DNA from: Gibbula magus
Lineage: Eukaryota; Mollusca; Gastropoda; Trochida; Trochidae
DNA length: 64,000 bases
Direction: 5' to 3'
Assembly: GCA_936450465.1 (NCBI GenBank)
Contig: OW388300.1
Location: 39,836,358-39,900,357, forward strand
Positions 1 through 12,460 of the stretch are shown one piece after another (within the stretch, counting starts at the first letter, position 1; each line of letters starts with the position of its first letter). A program made the position numbers and the translations under genes. The notes under the pieces were generated by a model that worked only from the letters and a program-made list of their open reading frames with translations, was not told the origin of the DNA and ran no database searches.

Positions 1-253
1 ATTCTGACACATATTGTACCAGGTGTCCCAGCTACAGTCCACCTGAACTGTCTCGCAGTGACAGTTGAAAATCATACGCTGACTTTAGGCCTGACTGACT
101 GCAGAGGGATGTGAGCCTATCTGTCAGTATAATCCACACTCGGGGGTCCTCACAACATAGCACAACACGGCACTACACAACATAGCACTACACGATCAGT
201 ACAGGATAAGCAGCTTCATCCACTGTGAGTTCTAGAAGCAGTGAGAGATTGTT
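1..253. other. Non-genic sequence with short direct repeats
   Basis: No convincing gene. Bases 150-205 hold a small run of related words (cacaacatagcac, cactacacaacatagcac) that look like slipped duplications. Confidence 0.6.
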
Positions 254-548
254 GCTTGCCTGCCACTCGATTGCTGTGCTCTGTATAGGACAAAGAATTG
301 AGTTTATAGTAACAGGATGGATGGGTCTTCACTGTGAATCTCTCTGCCTTCCTGTCAGTGCGATTCTGGTTATCACTGTACAATACAATAATGATATTCC
401 TTTTGCCTGTCACTCAATTGCTGTACTCTGTACTGGACAAAGATTTGAGTTTATAGTAACAGGATGGATAGGTCTTCACTGTGAATCTCTCTGCCTTTCT
501 GTCAGTGAGCTTCTGGTTATCACTGAACAATACAATAACCTTCCTCAG
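254..548. repeat. 147-bp tandem duplication, two copies
   Basis: Two adjacent copies offset by 147 bp, visible as the shared words 'cactcgattg' / 'cactcaattg' (264 and 411) and 'gagtttatagtaacaggatg' in both. Copies differ by scattered substitutions. Because 147 is a multiple of three, the duplication gives a repetitive 112-codon open frame on the plus strand, which I treat as a by-product and not a gene. Confidence 0.85.
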
Positions 549-559
549 ACTCCTTGGTT

Positions 560-1600
560 TTGATACTCAGTACTGCCTGTATGAGATAGCCATGTGATAG
601 ATCCAATGAGTTCTCGAGGTGGGAATTTATTTCCCACACTGAATTTGTGTACCAGAAATAGAAGAAGCTTAATAGCAATAGCTTTGGTGTTACCTGTCGC
701 AGGTAGCAATGGATTGACTCTCCCAGGTAGACAATTGAGTCATACACTGGATGATCTACCTGTAGTAGTAAATGTAGCAGTATTGAACGATTGGTGAAGT
801 AGGTAGCTTCAGGTGGAATGTATTTCATCAGATTCTATCTAGAAGTAGCACTAGCTGTCGTATTGACAATCAGTATACTTGGCGGTCATAGTAGCAGTAG
901 CATTGAGTAGCATGAAATGTCTGAAAATTTCCAGGTAGAATTACATTTCACTCATTTAAAAGTCTAACTGAGAAGTAGCAACAACCTTGGCTATCAAAGT
1001 AGCAGTAGCGTGAGTAGCAGACCTTCAATCCTTCTCTCATGAAATGCCTGAAAAACTTCAGGTAGAACTTTATTTCACTCACATTCTGCGGTACATTAGA
1101 AGTAGCAGTAAGTTTTTGCAGGAAAAACCTTGGCATCAAAGTAGCAGTAGCATTGAGCAGAAATGAGCAGAAATGAGCAGAAATGAGTAGCAATGCTTAA
1201 CTTGTTTCCTCTCATGAAATACCTGCTCCAGGTAGATTTGACTCCACTCACTTGACAGTCTACCATTAGAAGTAGCAGAAAAGTGGAGCGAAATTCTTAA
1301 CTGTTAAAGTAGCAGTAGCATTGAGTAGAATTGAGTAGCAGAGCTTGAATCCTTCTCTCTTGAAATGCCAGAAAAACTTCAGGTAGCATTTTATTTCACT
1401 CACTTGATAGTCTACTGTTAAAAGTAGCAGCAGATTTTTGCAGCGAAAAGTAGCAGTAGCATTGAGCAGAATTGAGCAGCATCTTATCTTGAATCCTTTC
1501 TTCATGAAATACCTGAATGAGTGCTCCAGGAAGAAATGGTTTTCACTCACTTGACAGAGTACCAATTGAAGTTGCACTTAGTAGCAATCAGTAGCAGAAG
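560..1600. repeat. Degenerate tandem array, about 125-180 bp units
   Basis: About six diverged units. Each has a 'tgaaatgcctg...caggtag...atttcactcac' half (starting near 913, 1040, 1216, 1360, 1503) and a half rich in 'gaagtagcagtagcattgag'. The AGTAGC words are themselves a short internal repeat. No gene; minus-strand open frames here simply follow the repeat. Confidence 0.75.
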
Positions 1601-2863
1601 TAGCGGCAGGTTTGCCTGCCTCATTTAGTCCCATCTCGGCTGGTGAGGCCATCCTACAGGCAATCAGCTATTTCACTTTTTCCACGTCTATTTTCAGATT
1701 TGGCAACATGAGGGTATTTACTATCACAACATCATGCCCCCAACCAAAGACAAATAAATACTATTAAAAAATTGAAATGAGATAGGATTACAGTCGTTTC
1801 CCGTGTGGGTGATAGCGTTATCAGATGGCTTGGTAGGATACAGGTTTATTCCACTGCCACATAGTGTTGCCGCATTGAGCACCTTTCTGTGGTGATATAG
1901 ATTAGTGCCGCGTGTTGGGAAATAATGTAGAAGGCAACCTCACACGATAACCTTTCAAATACGTTATCTTAGCACATAACATTTTACACTGCTTTTAACA
2001 ACTGATATATCACTCTCGTAATGATAAGGTGAAAAATTTTGCTTTGAAATTACACTCAAATTTCGATACGAACTTTCATCAAATATATATATTAATGACA
2101 AAAAGAATCAATTAAAGGCATAAAAATGAAATTAACCCTAAGAATGGATGAATGCCAACAGTTGCAATGATTTAGTGTCATTTAAAACTATCATGAAAGA
2201 TTAATGTTCACACTGAGTTACAGAAGTGTCAGTGAGTTAAAACGAATTGATTTAAACATTCTCTTCACAAATCCATACTCCAATCCATAAATATAACAAG
2301 CACTCATTTTTAATTGCCTATATCAATAAACTATATAGGAAATATCTTTAATAATGATCTATATCCAAAGATCATTTACTTGGAGCAGAGGAGCAGAAAA
2401 TTCGTCAGGTCAGAGCGAAATGAGATGTAGAACATCGTTAAACAACAAACAGACAAATTGTAAAGCGCTTATCATTTTTTACATTGAAACGCGGCCAAAA
2501 GAAAGATTATTACAAGTGAGGCAAATAAACTTATCAGAAGGCAGGCAAGGAAGTGTGAAACACGTAGTAGACGAAACACGAAAATCTTCGTCTCGTACCT
2601 CGGGAGTTGTACGCGAACCCAAGGGGAATACTGTTGAAACCTTTCCCAGAATGCAATACACATGCTAAACATCGCCTGGACGGGCAATGAGCATTAGAAA
2701 CACATTGCGTGCCTCCAGTTCTTCCAGCCCTCTCTGGGGAATCCTCTCTATTTTAAAACCATTCCCGCCTAATTCATATCGAATGCAGCATTCCTGATAT
2801 TTCGGTCCTATGTGTGATATTTATCTATGATAGTTTTTTGATAACCGTGCGGATCTGTTGAAT
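1601..2863. other. Non-repetitive AT-rich stretch, no supported gene
   Basis: The segment 1600-1700 and the one at 2580-2750 are richer in G and C than their surroundings. A 104-codon plus-strand frame covers 2354-2668, but it has no recognisable domain, no clear splice sites and AT-rich codons, so I do not call it. Confidence 0.5.
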
Positions 2864-3660
2864 CAAAATACCTGCACATGTTCATTATATTTGGGCAAGA
2901 TGCTAACATCCGATTGAACTGTCTGAGTTGGGAGAATCCACATTGAGTGTATTATTGGTGTACTACTCTTGTGGTATTCTGGTAACCTTGACAGATTGTA
3001 CATGTTACGTATCATCGGTACAGTATGAGATTGACGGTAGAAGGGTACACTAGTAGTATGCCAGTAACCTTGAAATATTGTACACATTATGTATCATCGG
3101 TACAGTATTGAGATACAGAGATTGATACGAGAGTACACTGGTACTACGCCAGAAACCTTGAATTCTTTTACATGTTATGTATGATGGGTACAATATGAGA
3201 TTGATGATACGTTAGTACACATAGGTACAAATGATATTTATGGTACAAGAATACACTAGTAGTAAGCCGGTAACCATGACATATTGTACACATTATGTAT
3301 CATGGGTACAATATGAGATTGATGATACGTTAGTACACATAGGTACAACATGATATTGATGATACGTTAGTACACATAGGTACAACATGATATTGATGAT
3401 ACGTTAGTACACATAGGTACAACATGATATTGATGATACGTTAGTACACATGGGTACAACATGATATTGATGATACGTTAGTACACATAGGTACAACATG
3501 ATATTGATGATACGTTAGTACACATAGGTACAACATGATATTGATGATACGTTAGTACACATGGGTACAACATGATATTGATGGCACATGAATACACTAG
3601 TAGTACGCCGGTAACCTTGACATATTGTACATGTTATTTATCATAGTATACTACGTAAGC
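2864..3660. repeat. Composite minisatellite: about 85-bp units enclosing a 37-bp array
   Basis: The outer unit is 'gtaaccttgacatattgtaca...tatcatgggtacaat...' with copies near 2980, 3063, 3151, 3271 and 3611. Within it, 3324-3582 is seven head-to-tail 37-bp units starting at 3324, 3361, 3398, 3435, 3472, 3509 and 3546. They are nearly identical (main variant cacatagg / cacatggg). The high identity of the inner array suggests recent expansion of one segment of an older repeat. Confidence 0.92.
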
Positions 3661-3684
3661 AACCTTGAGTAACAGCGACAACCT

Positions 3685-3760
3685 TGAGAGTAATCTGGAT
3701 TTGAACTCAGACCCACCCAACAGGTGTTGAGCACACTCCCATGTGTACCAGATTGCAGCA
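3685..3760 (-). mobile_element. Weak tRNA-like / SINE remnant
   Basis: On the minus strand there is a B-box-like GAGTTCAAATCC, preceded by a region that could be a decayed tRNA head. No convincing A box remains. Uncertain. Confidence 0.3.
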
Positions 3761-3790
3761 TGTGCAGGTTACACAGATTCCCATGAAGAG

Positions 3791-4744
3791 GCTTTCAACC
3801 CTATGTACTAAAGTGCAGTATTGGTTGAGTATCATTTTTATAGTATTCATAGTATTCATGCACACATTTAACAAAGAGCAGTGTTAATAAAAAATAATAA
3901 TTAAATTGCATTTATATAATGCAACATTCACTAGTCAATCTCTTTGTTGTTGGCTTGAAAATTTAAATCATGATACCGGTACCGTATTCTCTTGGGTATA
4001 AGACACTGTTTGGAGGGTTGTCCTGGTTGGGGTTATTCTCAGGTTATAGACCACCCCTAATTTTGCCAGATGTTCCATGGTCATACATTACATAAATCTA
4101 TAATATTATTTTAAGTTCACTGTCAAAACCTGCATAAAACCTGTTCCAAATGTCTGATTGTCTCCAGTATGAATATTTATCTGAGTCGGGGTCTCTCCCG
4201 TCTAAAAGCCCACCCCCATGTTTTCAAGATGTTTGTTTGCCTGGCCCCCTGATCTTATACCTCAGAGAATACGGTTATTGAATTAAAATACCGTTCCACT
4301 AACTGTAATATTTCTGTTTGAACATTCCTGGTATTAATTCTCATCAAATAATTATAATACTGTAAGCAATATTTTTCAAATGAACTGTTAAATGTCATAC
4401 ATAAAGCATAAACTACAATCCGTTGTAACAGAAAAATCCCCTTGAACATCATTTCCAGAAAAGGTATCTCAGGTATGTTGTCCCTTTATGAAAATGGCTC
4501 ATTGTAGTACCTGAACATATTTCGGAATCAAATCTATGACATTGGAATACCAAGTTTGAAATAGTATACAGTTTGATTTGGTTGGTTGGTAGATTGTCAT
4601 GCATATTTTATTTTAAATTTATATAAAGTTTTTAAAATCAAACAGTTCTATTATATAATGAAGGCCCTATAAGGGTTAATGTTCATTTCATTTATTGTTA
4701 ATTCAATAAATCAATCTTTATTTTTATTTGAATCCCTCACAACG
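3791..4744. other. AT-rich, no gene; faint duplication
   Basis: The segments around 4010-4075 and 4180-4240 look like diverged relatives (ggttatagaccacccc / gtctaaaagcccaccccc, each followed by a 'ccagatgtt' or 'caagatgtt' word). Nothing coding is visible. Confidence 0.4.
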
Positions 4745-5155
4745 TTCAACAAATGTTTAAGGTGTTTTCCAGTGAGTTGGTAGTTTGCCATCACTCCAAA
4801 TCTTCAAATAAATTTGAAATAAAGTCTAACAAACAATTTCATATTTTTAGTGAAATCAGTATTTGTATTGTATTTTATTCAAAATTCTTCATAAACAAGA
4901 GATTTCAATAAAAGGAGTCTTGTACAATAAATTCACATGAAACTGAGCGGTAGCATGCCATCAGACCAAATCTTCAAATAAATCTAAAAATCAAGTCTAA
5001 CAAACAATTTCACAATTTTCAAGTGAAATAAGTATTTGTATTGTATTTGATTTAATATTCTTTTTTTTAAAATATTCCATTAAAAGTACTCTTGAACGAC
5101 AAATTCACATAAAACTAAACGGTTCACTTTTCCATCGAGTTGGTACTTTGCCATA
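4745..5155. repeat. About 172-bp tandem duplication (2.4 copies)
   Basis: 'gtctaacaaacaatttca' recurs at 4823 and 4995, and 'cagtatttgtattgtattt' and 'aaattcacat(g/a)aaact' recur at the same offset. Copies are diverged by substitutions and a poly-T run. Confidence 0.8.
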
Positions 5156-5444
5156 AGTACCGACAAGAAGTACTGTATCATGGACAATATCTTAATTCAG
5201 AGACTTAGTGCTTTAGAGAAATGAAGACTTACCACCAGTCTTTTAGTAGTACCCCTCCTTTAATTATAAAAACATTTTTCAAACACAATACATATACGAT
5301 GACTATCACCTTTCAGGATAAATCTGGAATTGCTAATAGTAAGAAGAAGCTAAATTTCTGAGAGAATATGGAATTTATACAGATGGTATATTATTCAAGA
5401 ACCTATGACAGAGCCTATGTTAACAACTCACTTACTTTTTAGTT

Positions 5445-5458
5445 GTTACCATGGTAAC
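5445..5458. promoter_or_regulatory. Perfect palindromic X-box (RFX-type) motif
   Basis: GTTACCATGGTAAC is a 14-bp perfect palindrome matching the RFX X-box pattern GTNRCC-N(0-3)-RGYAAC. No promoter or gene is evident nearby, so function is unproven. Confidence 0.4.
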
Positions 5459-5544
5459 GCGAAAAATACTAAACATTTAAGACAATCATGCATTGATGTT
5501 TACTGCAGAACAAGCACCCATGAAGTTATGTTTTTCAAGATATG

Positions 5545-6170
5545 CCTCATTTTTTTGTATCAAATTTCATTTCACATTTAGATTCCTATTAAGCTTATCA
5601 GAATACATTAACAAGAAATTAATATTTCTCTAGAAGGGCTATATTATGGTTCTTTAAACCTTTTTACCGAAATATTGATAAAAGTTTTATATTAAATACT
5701 TGAGAGGTTTGGTTTATTCAGAAATGGTAAAAAGAAGATAGAAGTTGTCAGAGAGTTTTATCTTTGAATGTTGCTCAAAATTTCATTTCACATTTAGATT
5801 ACTATCAAGCTCAATATCAGTATACATTTACAAGAAATAAATGCTTTCTCAAAGAAGAAGTATGCTGTGGTTTTTAAATCTTTTTATCAAAATACTGATG
5901 GAAGTTGACTATTGAAAAGTTGAGAGGTTCAGTTATACCGTATATCTTTGAATGTTTATAAAAAATTCATTTCACATTTAGATTACTATCAGAGTTGGTT
6001 TTACACGAAAGACATTCATTTACCAAGAACTGATTCAGTAAAGGTTATTTACAGGAATACTAAGAAAAGTTTTATGCTCATGTACTACTACAGACTTGTT
6101 TATTCAATAATAGTGAATTTTAAATATATTACATCACTTATCTACAAATGAGTGAGAGTTTGAGATTTTA
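5545..6170. repeat. About 185-216 bp tandem repeat (2.8 copies)
   Basis: 'ttcatttcacatttagatt' recurs near 5566, 5782 and 5966, each followed by a related block (atatcagtatacattaacaagaaat; tttttaccgaaatattgat...). Diverged and AT-rich, without coding signs. Confidence 0.8.
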
Positions 6171-7565
6171 CTTGGAAATAAAAATAAAGAGATACTTTAA
6201 AAAACACCAGTATAATACTAAGGTTGAAAATGATCAGGGATTTCAAATTTAAAACTTGTTCTACTTCTTAAAATCAAGATTGAATATTTATGGATCAACC
6301 ATTAGAATGCTACAGTTAAATGTCCTTGAATTAATAACTTTAACACAACAGGATAGTTTTAGATAAGTGATCAAATCTGTAATACTGTGTGGGCCTTAGA
6401 AGAGAATTCAATACATAAGATAAAATAAGAAAAGAGTTTCTGGATAAAAATCATAATTTCTATATTTTGTAGTATATACTCTGACACATTGTGTTTCTAT
6501 ACAATATAGAAGTTGTTATCCAGAAAATAATGTATTCTTCTTCTTTTTGTGGTAACAAATTAAGTTCTTCATCAATTTTCACAAAGATAAAGTCAACCCT
6601 CAATTTCTGTAAGCTACTTGCGCTCATGGTTGAATTTCCAGTCTATAGCTTAATAGTATCGTAGGTAATTTCAAGGTCACGTTGCCAATACCATTTAGCA
6701 TGGAAATTCATGTTCTCATTTCAAGATGTCAGTATGTAAGTCAGCCAGGTAAATGGTTAAATTTGCACAGTCAGATATCTTCTCAAACACATTGCAGAAT
6801 TATTTTTGAAAAAACAACTTCTTGATACAGAGAACATGACATTTCGTAATTGTAAATCAATTGATCATGATGTTGACTGAGTCTATCGTGTTTGAAGAAG
6901 CAGGCAGTTTAGTGACTTTTTCAACAATTGAAATGGATGAAAATGAGTAATACGGAAATTATTACACTCAAAAGAGTGTCATATATGACCTTCTTCATGT
7001 TTGTTCTTAGAACTCTACAGTAACCAAGTAAAACTAGATCTGTATGACACTGTATTAGATGCATATTTGTCCCTATAGTGGTAACACTAATACCCAATAG
7101 ACCATGTTTTCATTATACTCATTAATTTTTCATCTTTGTTGGATTAAAAAAAAATTGTACATTTCTAAAATTTGAAAATTAAATATCATTAAATACTCAA
7201 GATATAATCAGCCTTAAGTCAATGACATTTCATTCTGTAAAACAAACTAAGAACAAATCCAATCTGTTAACAAAATCAACTAAAAGCTCACAGATCAGTC
7301 TACCTGGAAAGGTAAAAAGGATGCACTTTTTAATGTGTGGCTGTATTCTCATACAGTTGCATACTGTTGGCACTCGTTTATCAGAGCCTGGAATTTCACT
7401 CTGCACTTTCACTTGGTGTTACAAACACTCTCTCACTGTCATCCACACTGCAGCAAGAACCTGTACAGCGGCAGATATAGCAGTGGTATTTTCTGCATAG
7501 CAACTCATCATAGTGGTTTGGTTCAAGAGTAGGAATATGGAGGACTCTGTAGGAGTCGGGTAATG
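6171..7565. other. AT-rich non-genic stretch
   Basis: No gene or repeat is clear. Overlapping 60-90 codon frames on both strands around 7220-7600 have no family resemblance I can see. Confidence 0.5.
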
Positions 7566-7655
7566 CCCCATGGGTTCTCTTGTCAAAGATTCTGGGCTTG
7601 TGTGACCCATACATGGGTTCTCTTGTTCTTGATTCTGGGCTTGTGACCTACACAA
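7566..7655. repeat. 43-bp tandem duplication
   Basis: 'atgggttctcttgt...gattctgggcttgtgacc' appears twice, at 7570 and 7613. Only two copies. Confidence 0.8.
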
Positions 7656-7861
7656 TGTTGTTGCTTGAAAGAGATCTACCTGTCTGTATCATGGTTATAT
7701 TTGGGATCACACAATCTGCAATCGTAGAAATTCTTGAAAAGTCTAACTCTCACAGGAGTTGAACCCACACCCTCAAGAGCCAAAGAATGGGATTCATGAC
7801 ATTGGCATTAAAAACCAGAACTAAAATGTTTAAATTCAATTCATGAGAATGTAACAGAAGT

Positions 7862-7935
7862 GATTGTGGGAATCAAACCCAGAACCTGCAGGCGAGAGTC
7901 GGATGCTCAACCACTGAGCTAAAATGACGTCCCAC
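7862..7935 (-). mobile_element. tRNA-derived SINE remnant, copy 1
   Basis: The minus strand shows an A box (TAGCTCAGTGGTTGAGC) and a B box (GGTTTGATTCC) at tRNA spacing. The intervening stem sequence is decayed, so it is tRNA-like and not a functional tRNA gene. Its flank 'cactagtccaag' is shared with the next two copies. Confidence 0.65.
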
Positions 7936-7989
7936 TAGTCCAAGCTATGGGTGCCAAATGTAACAGTGATAGTGACATCACCTCCAGTG

Positions 7990-8045
7990 GGAATCGAACC
8001 AAGGACCTTTGGGCGCGAGTCAGACATCCCACTAGTCCAAGATAG
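7990..8045 (-). mobile_element. tRNA-derived SINE remnant, copy 2, A box deleted
   Basis: A B-box match (GGTTCGATTCC on the minus strand) and the anticodon-side sequence are present. The sequence then jumps from 'gtcagac' straight to 'atcccactagtccaag', so the D-arm/A-box part is missing. Compare copies 1 and 3. Confidence 0.6.
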
Positions 8046-8234
8046 TAGGAACACTTTGACCTCACCCTGCCACACACACCTCATCCATGAAGAGACTCGT
8101 CCTCGAGTCAACAATTCGGGAGATATACCTATGAAAGACTTACATACCTATTGATAGGATTTACAAACCTGAAAAGGACAGTGACATTAAGGAAGAGTCC
8201 CGGGCCCAATTTGGGTACCAAATGCAAAAGAAGT

Positions 8235-8450
8235 GATTGTGAGATCACCTCCAGTGGGAATCAAACCTGGGGCCTCTGGGTGAGAGTCAGACACTCTACC
8301 AGTGAGAGTCTGACACTCTACCAGTGAGAGTCTGACACTGTACCAGTGAGAGTCTGACACTGTACCAGTGAGAGTCAGACACTCTACCAGTGAGAGTCAG
8401 ACACTCTACCAGTTGAGCTAAAGGGACATAGTTCAAGCTATTAGAAACGC
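8235..8450 (-). mobile_element. tRNA-derived SINE remnant, copy 3, with internal 22-bp expansion
   Basis: A B box (GGTTTGATTCC on the minus strand, near 8255-8265) and an A-box half (TAGCTCAACTGGT, near 8407-8420) are separated by extra DNA. That extra DNA is six tandem 22-bp units at 8281-8412. Flanks 'gtgggaatc' and 'aagctat' match copy 1. Confidence 0.7.
8281..8412. repeat. 22-bp minisatellite, six units
   Basis: Units start at 8281, 8303, 8325, 8347, 8369 and 8391. Each is 'gtgagagtcagacactctac' plus 'ca', with variants cag/ctg and ctct/ctgt. The unit corresponds to the anticodon-arm portion of the tRNA-like sequence it sits in. Confidence 0.93.
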
Positions 8451-9232
8451 TATGACTTGACCCTGCCACACAAAGAAGTAAGAATGACCTATTAGCTAAT
8501 GTCACTTACAGATGGTGATTGATATGCATTCACTTGAACTTGACTTTCACAACAATGAACAAGAGTGATTGGTCGAACAAATGCCAACCCTTAAACTGTT
8601 TTGGAGAACCATTGGTCCATTCCATTACATCAAACAGGCCTTTGCAATAAAAACACACAAACAAGTAAGAGCACTAGCTTGTCAATGGACAAAATGGTCG
8701 AACAAACAATAAACTACATTGGCATCAGGAAGCTTAACTATCACCTAGAAGTGAGGGCTGACATGGCTTAATTACCTCTGTGATAAATAGTTGGACAAAA
8801 TACATAAACAAAATGGTAATGGTTGGTATCTGCTGGCAGAGGCAGTAAGACATCTTAAATGTTCTCATGAGTGTGTTCTATGGATAGTCAACTTCTTTAT
8901 TGCTATGAGTTTGACGTTTCGATGCAGTCTGCAGTTTCAGTCTCTAAAGTATTCTTTAGTGATGATGGCAACAAGAGATATTGAAGACAAATAATCCAGC
9001 AAGTTTGGTTAGGAACTGTTAGTACACTTTCCTGAGGTACTTTCTGTACACTCTCACACATCTTCTGGAAATTGTTCAATTACCTACATCAATAGGAAAA
9101 TCATAAAATTGCAGACATTATCAATGAATTAATTAGTTGAAGACTTTTTTTTATGGATATATACAACTATTTCATTATATTAAGGTGACATTTTGACAGA
9201 TACTAATAGCAGTGACTATTAACCAGTAAAGA
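8451..9232. other. Non-genic stretch
   Basis: I see no gene, repeat or transposon end here. Confidence 0.5.
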
Positions 9233-9544
9233 ACTATTGCGATAGTGATATATAGTCTTTTGTTTCCTACTGTTGTGATAGTTTATCAACAAGCGAAATG
9301 AAACAAATTCCAGAATGTACAGCGTTTTTTTTGTCTTTTAACTAATTATAGTTATAAAGTTTTCAAACTCGAAGCGATCTGTGAGCAGTGTTCCAGGATT
9401 TTTCAAATTTAAACACATTTTTGTGCGAATTATACTTTCAAATTATTAAAACTATTGATAATTAGCTGTGCTATCAATACTATTGATTGTTTTATCAAAC
9501 CACTTTTGATTAAGTACTATAGGCACTGCCACTATTGCGATAGT
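9233..9544. repeat. Segment bounded by two copies of a palindromic 14-mer
   Basis: ACTATTGCGATAGT occurs at 9233-9246 and again at 9531-9544. Each is a 5-bp palindrome with a 4-base centre. Related words (ctattgat, atcaatag, gatagttt) recur in between. It could be a decayed small transposon; no clear target duplication was found. Confidence 0.4.
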
Positions 9545-10555
9545 TCGATCTATCATAATATCCCAAGATTCTAATGTCAATGACAAGCAACTTTGATACA
9601 TGAGAAGGACTTGATTATGATATACAGTTACATAATATCATTATAAACAAACTTTTATGATCAAAAGCAATAATTAAACTGACATCAATCAAATAATAAC
9701 CTAATCATTCCACATGGATGATAGAATAAAGTAATCAGGCAAAAGGTTAAAGTAATTCAATTTGGGTTAGGAAATTAATATTGAATGAAGTGTCATAAAA
9801 TCTCCCCCATAGCCTCACTGCATGAGCTGAAACCATCCCAGTGGAAGGCCCAGTCCTGTGTATATATATATATATATATAATTCACCTGTGTATTGTAGC
9901 ATTTTCGCTATTACAGTACAACGTGATATATAGTAATCAGTTTTGCAATATGTATTACGATATTACAAAATTTTATACGCACGATTGAATTTTTAAAAAT
10001 ACTTTCAGTGAAGCTCAGCTCTATAACAGTTGCAGATAAGTGTTAAGAAATAAAGTTCAAAATACTTTTTTTTTAATTTGCAAAAATTGGTTGTAGAATT
10101 TATTTAAATTTCATTGAATTTTCAAATTTTGTTCAAAGAGATGTTAAGATATATTACCGTCTGTAAATCCTTAGTCTTTATATCGCGGTGGTTACCGGTA
10201 TATCACATTGCCTCGTATCGATCAACTGATTCAGTGATATATAATTCATGAACAACAGCCAGACTCACACCTTCTTAAGTATCTACAGTGTGAACAACGT
10301 CTACATGAAGACACACTGTCAACATTTTCCATCTCTGCCCCAACATAAATTTCTTCAAAATGGAAATAATGTGATATTGATCAATAATTCATAACCTTCC
10401 GAATCAGTTTCACACCATCAGGAGTGTTAGCAGTGAGAAAACTGTATATATATATATACTTGTCTGGTGTAAACTTTGGCTGTTCATATTATTATTTAAT
10501 GGTATGGCGCCTATATATGGTTCCCAGGAACCACTAGATTTACATCTCATAGGTG
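9545..10555. other. AT-rich stretch with short TA microsatellites
   Basis: A (TA)10 run lies at 9861-9880 and a shorter one near 10444-10458. No gene seen. Confidence 0.7.
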
Positions 10556-10827
10556 TTAAAAGCACTGTAGCACGTTTTTTGCAAATTTTCTTTTTCTAAA
10601 TTTCCCATTTATATAATAGTTTATGTCATTTATATTTACTTAAGAGGGTAAAAAATCTTATTACACAAACCAATTATCCGGAGTGGTAATAACGGTGTTT
10701 TTAACTTGATTTTTGAACTTGATTAACTTGAAGAGAGAAGGGTGTTTTAGTATCGGTGACATTATTTTTCAAATACATTAATTTCATCAACTTATTTGAG
10801 CGAAAAAACGTGCTACAGCGCCTTTAA
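10556..10827. mobile_element. Non-autonomous TTAA-flanked DNA transposon (MITE), copy A
   Basis: 272 bp bounded by TTAA at 10556-10559 and 10824-10827. Inverted ends: left AAGCACTGTAGCACGTTTTT, right (read inward) AGGCGCTGTAGCACGTTTTT. There is no transposase. Three relatives lie in the same window (32968, 60591, 63934). The TTAA site resembles the target of piggyBac-type elements, but the terminal bases are not the usual CCY of that superfamily, so placement is tentative. Confidence 0.8.
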
Positions 10828-11894
10828 AGTGTGAGTCCTATCACTGATTGTCAGCCATTGCTGTTGTTTAGTTGGAGTTTTACGTCTGCTTCCGCCGGTG
10901 GTGATTTCGCCAACTGTACTGACTGTCAGCCATCTTGCTTTCTTTGGATTATGTGAAATGAAAAACGCTTTATTTTCATATTATAAATTTTTAAAAATAA
11001 TGAAACATTTGTATTGATTCACAAAGTAACAAATAATTATCATTAAACTGATCCCACTCATGGCACTGATGAACGGCTAATTCACTTCTCATTGTTTTGA
11101 TTTTTAATAAAAGTGCACTATAACCTTTATTAAATTTTCAAATATAAAGTTGTAAAACAAAGCGATAAGTATTCATCTATAACATATATATATGTAAACA
11201 GGAATGTTGAAATTTCATTTAAAAAAAAAAAATACCTGAGTGATCGAAGCCTCTCTTTAAGATTGTGATGTTCCAGTATCTTGTTTGATTCATAAAGTCT
11301 GTGAAATGTATTTATTTCTTTAGGAAGATTGGAACTCTTTTTCCTTATTTCATAAATGTGCATACACTATAGACTTGCCTAATGAGAATTTAATCCAGAT
11401 TGTTTACAAGTTCGTATAAAATACTTATCATACAATGAAATGATGTCCTCGGCAGGATAAAATCAATGGATACTTTCGATATCCATTGGGGTCATATGCA
11501 GATACCGATGCTAATTACAGAGGTCAAGTTATGCAACTTCTTTTGAAAATTGAAAGAGGATGTTACACGAATTAACATTGTGAACCCTTGTAACAACAGA
11601 GAGCTTCATCAAAATGTGCATAATATATCTCATAAACATTAATTTAAGAAATGACAAAAAGAATATGCAGTTGTAACTTGTGTGGCAAAATTTATTATAA
11701 CCTGCAAGCAGTGCCAAAAGCAAAACATGTTCGTCATGAGTTGAAATCTACCTGTAATGATGATAAAAAAACTCACTCCATTTGTGCATGAAATTATTAA
11801 TAAGATGATTAATTCAAACGAGAAAGTAAGTGTTCTGGATAACATATGTTTCTTCCAAATTATTCTCCACTTGCACTCAATTAAGATGGTATAT
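10828..11894. other. AT-rich non-genic stretch
   Basis: Apart from a poly-A run near 11220 nothing stands out. Minus-strand frames of 64-88 codons at 11130-11905 are AT-rich and unrecognised. Confidence 0.5.
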
Positions 11895-12330
11895 ATTATG
11901 TGCACATGGGATATTTAATGTATGTCATGTATATTACATGCACATGGGATATTTAATGTATGTCATGTGCATGCATACTGTGTGATATTTCAAATATCAA
12001 CCTCCTGTATATGCAAACTGTGTGATATTTCAAATATCAAACTCCCGTATATGCAAACTGTGTGATATTTCAAATATCAAACTCCCGTATATGCAAATTG
12101 TGTGATATTTCAAATATCAATCTCCCTTGCAAGTATACTGTGTGATATATCAAATATCAGCTCTAATGCATGCATACTATGTGATATATCAAAGATCAGC
12201 TCCCTTGCATGCATACTGTGTGATATATCAAATATCAGCTCTAATGCATGCATACTGTGTGATATATCAAATATCAACCTCCCGTATATGCAAAAGGTGT
12301 GATATTTCAAATACCTAAACCCCAAAATTC
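11895..12330. repeat. 40-bp satellite, subfamily 1
   Basis: About ten 40-bp units with a consensus like 'gcaaactgtgtgatatttca' followed by 'aatatcaaactcccgtatat'. The first two (from about 11901 and 11941) are a 'gcacatgggatatttaatg' variant. A later block has 'gatatatcaaatatcagctc'. It is a diverged relative of the larger array that follows, with the same period. Confidence 0.9.
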
Positions 12331-12460
12331 ACAAATAATCTAATTCATGTGTACTATGTTATTGTGCAGTATGCATTTACAAGATGATAAAGTATTCAAA
12401 AGTTAAATGGCATATTCTTATGTATGCATATTGCATGATAGTTCCTGCATCAAATTTCCA
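12331..12460. repeat. Decayed link between two satellite blocks
   Basis: Only fragments of the 40-bp unit survive (gtgtactatgtt, tatgcatattgcatgat). The period is blurred. Confidence 0.5.

Noticed and set aside
2354..2668. 104-codon plus-strand frame
   Set aside because: No recognisable motif, no codon bias and no splice or start context.
3324..3582. CRISPR-like array
   Set aside because: The 37-bp units are directly adjacent with no spacers, and the window is eukaryotic. It is a minisatellite.
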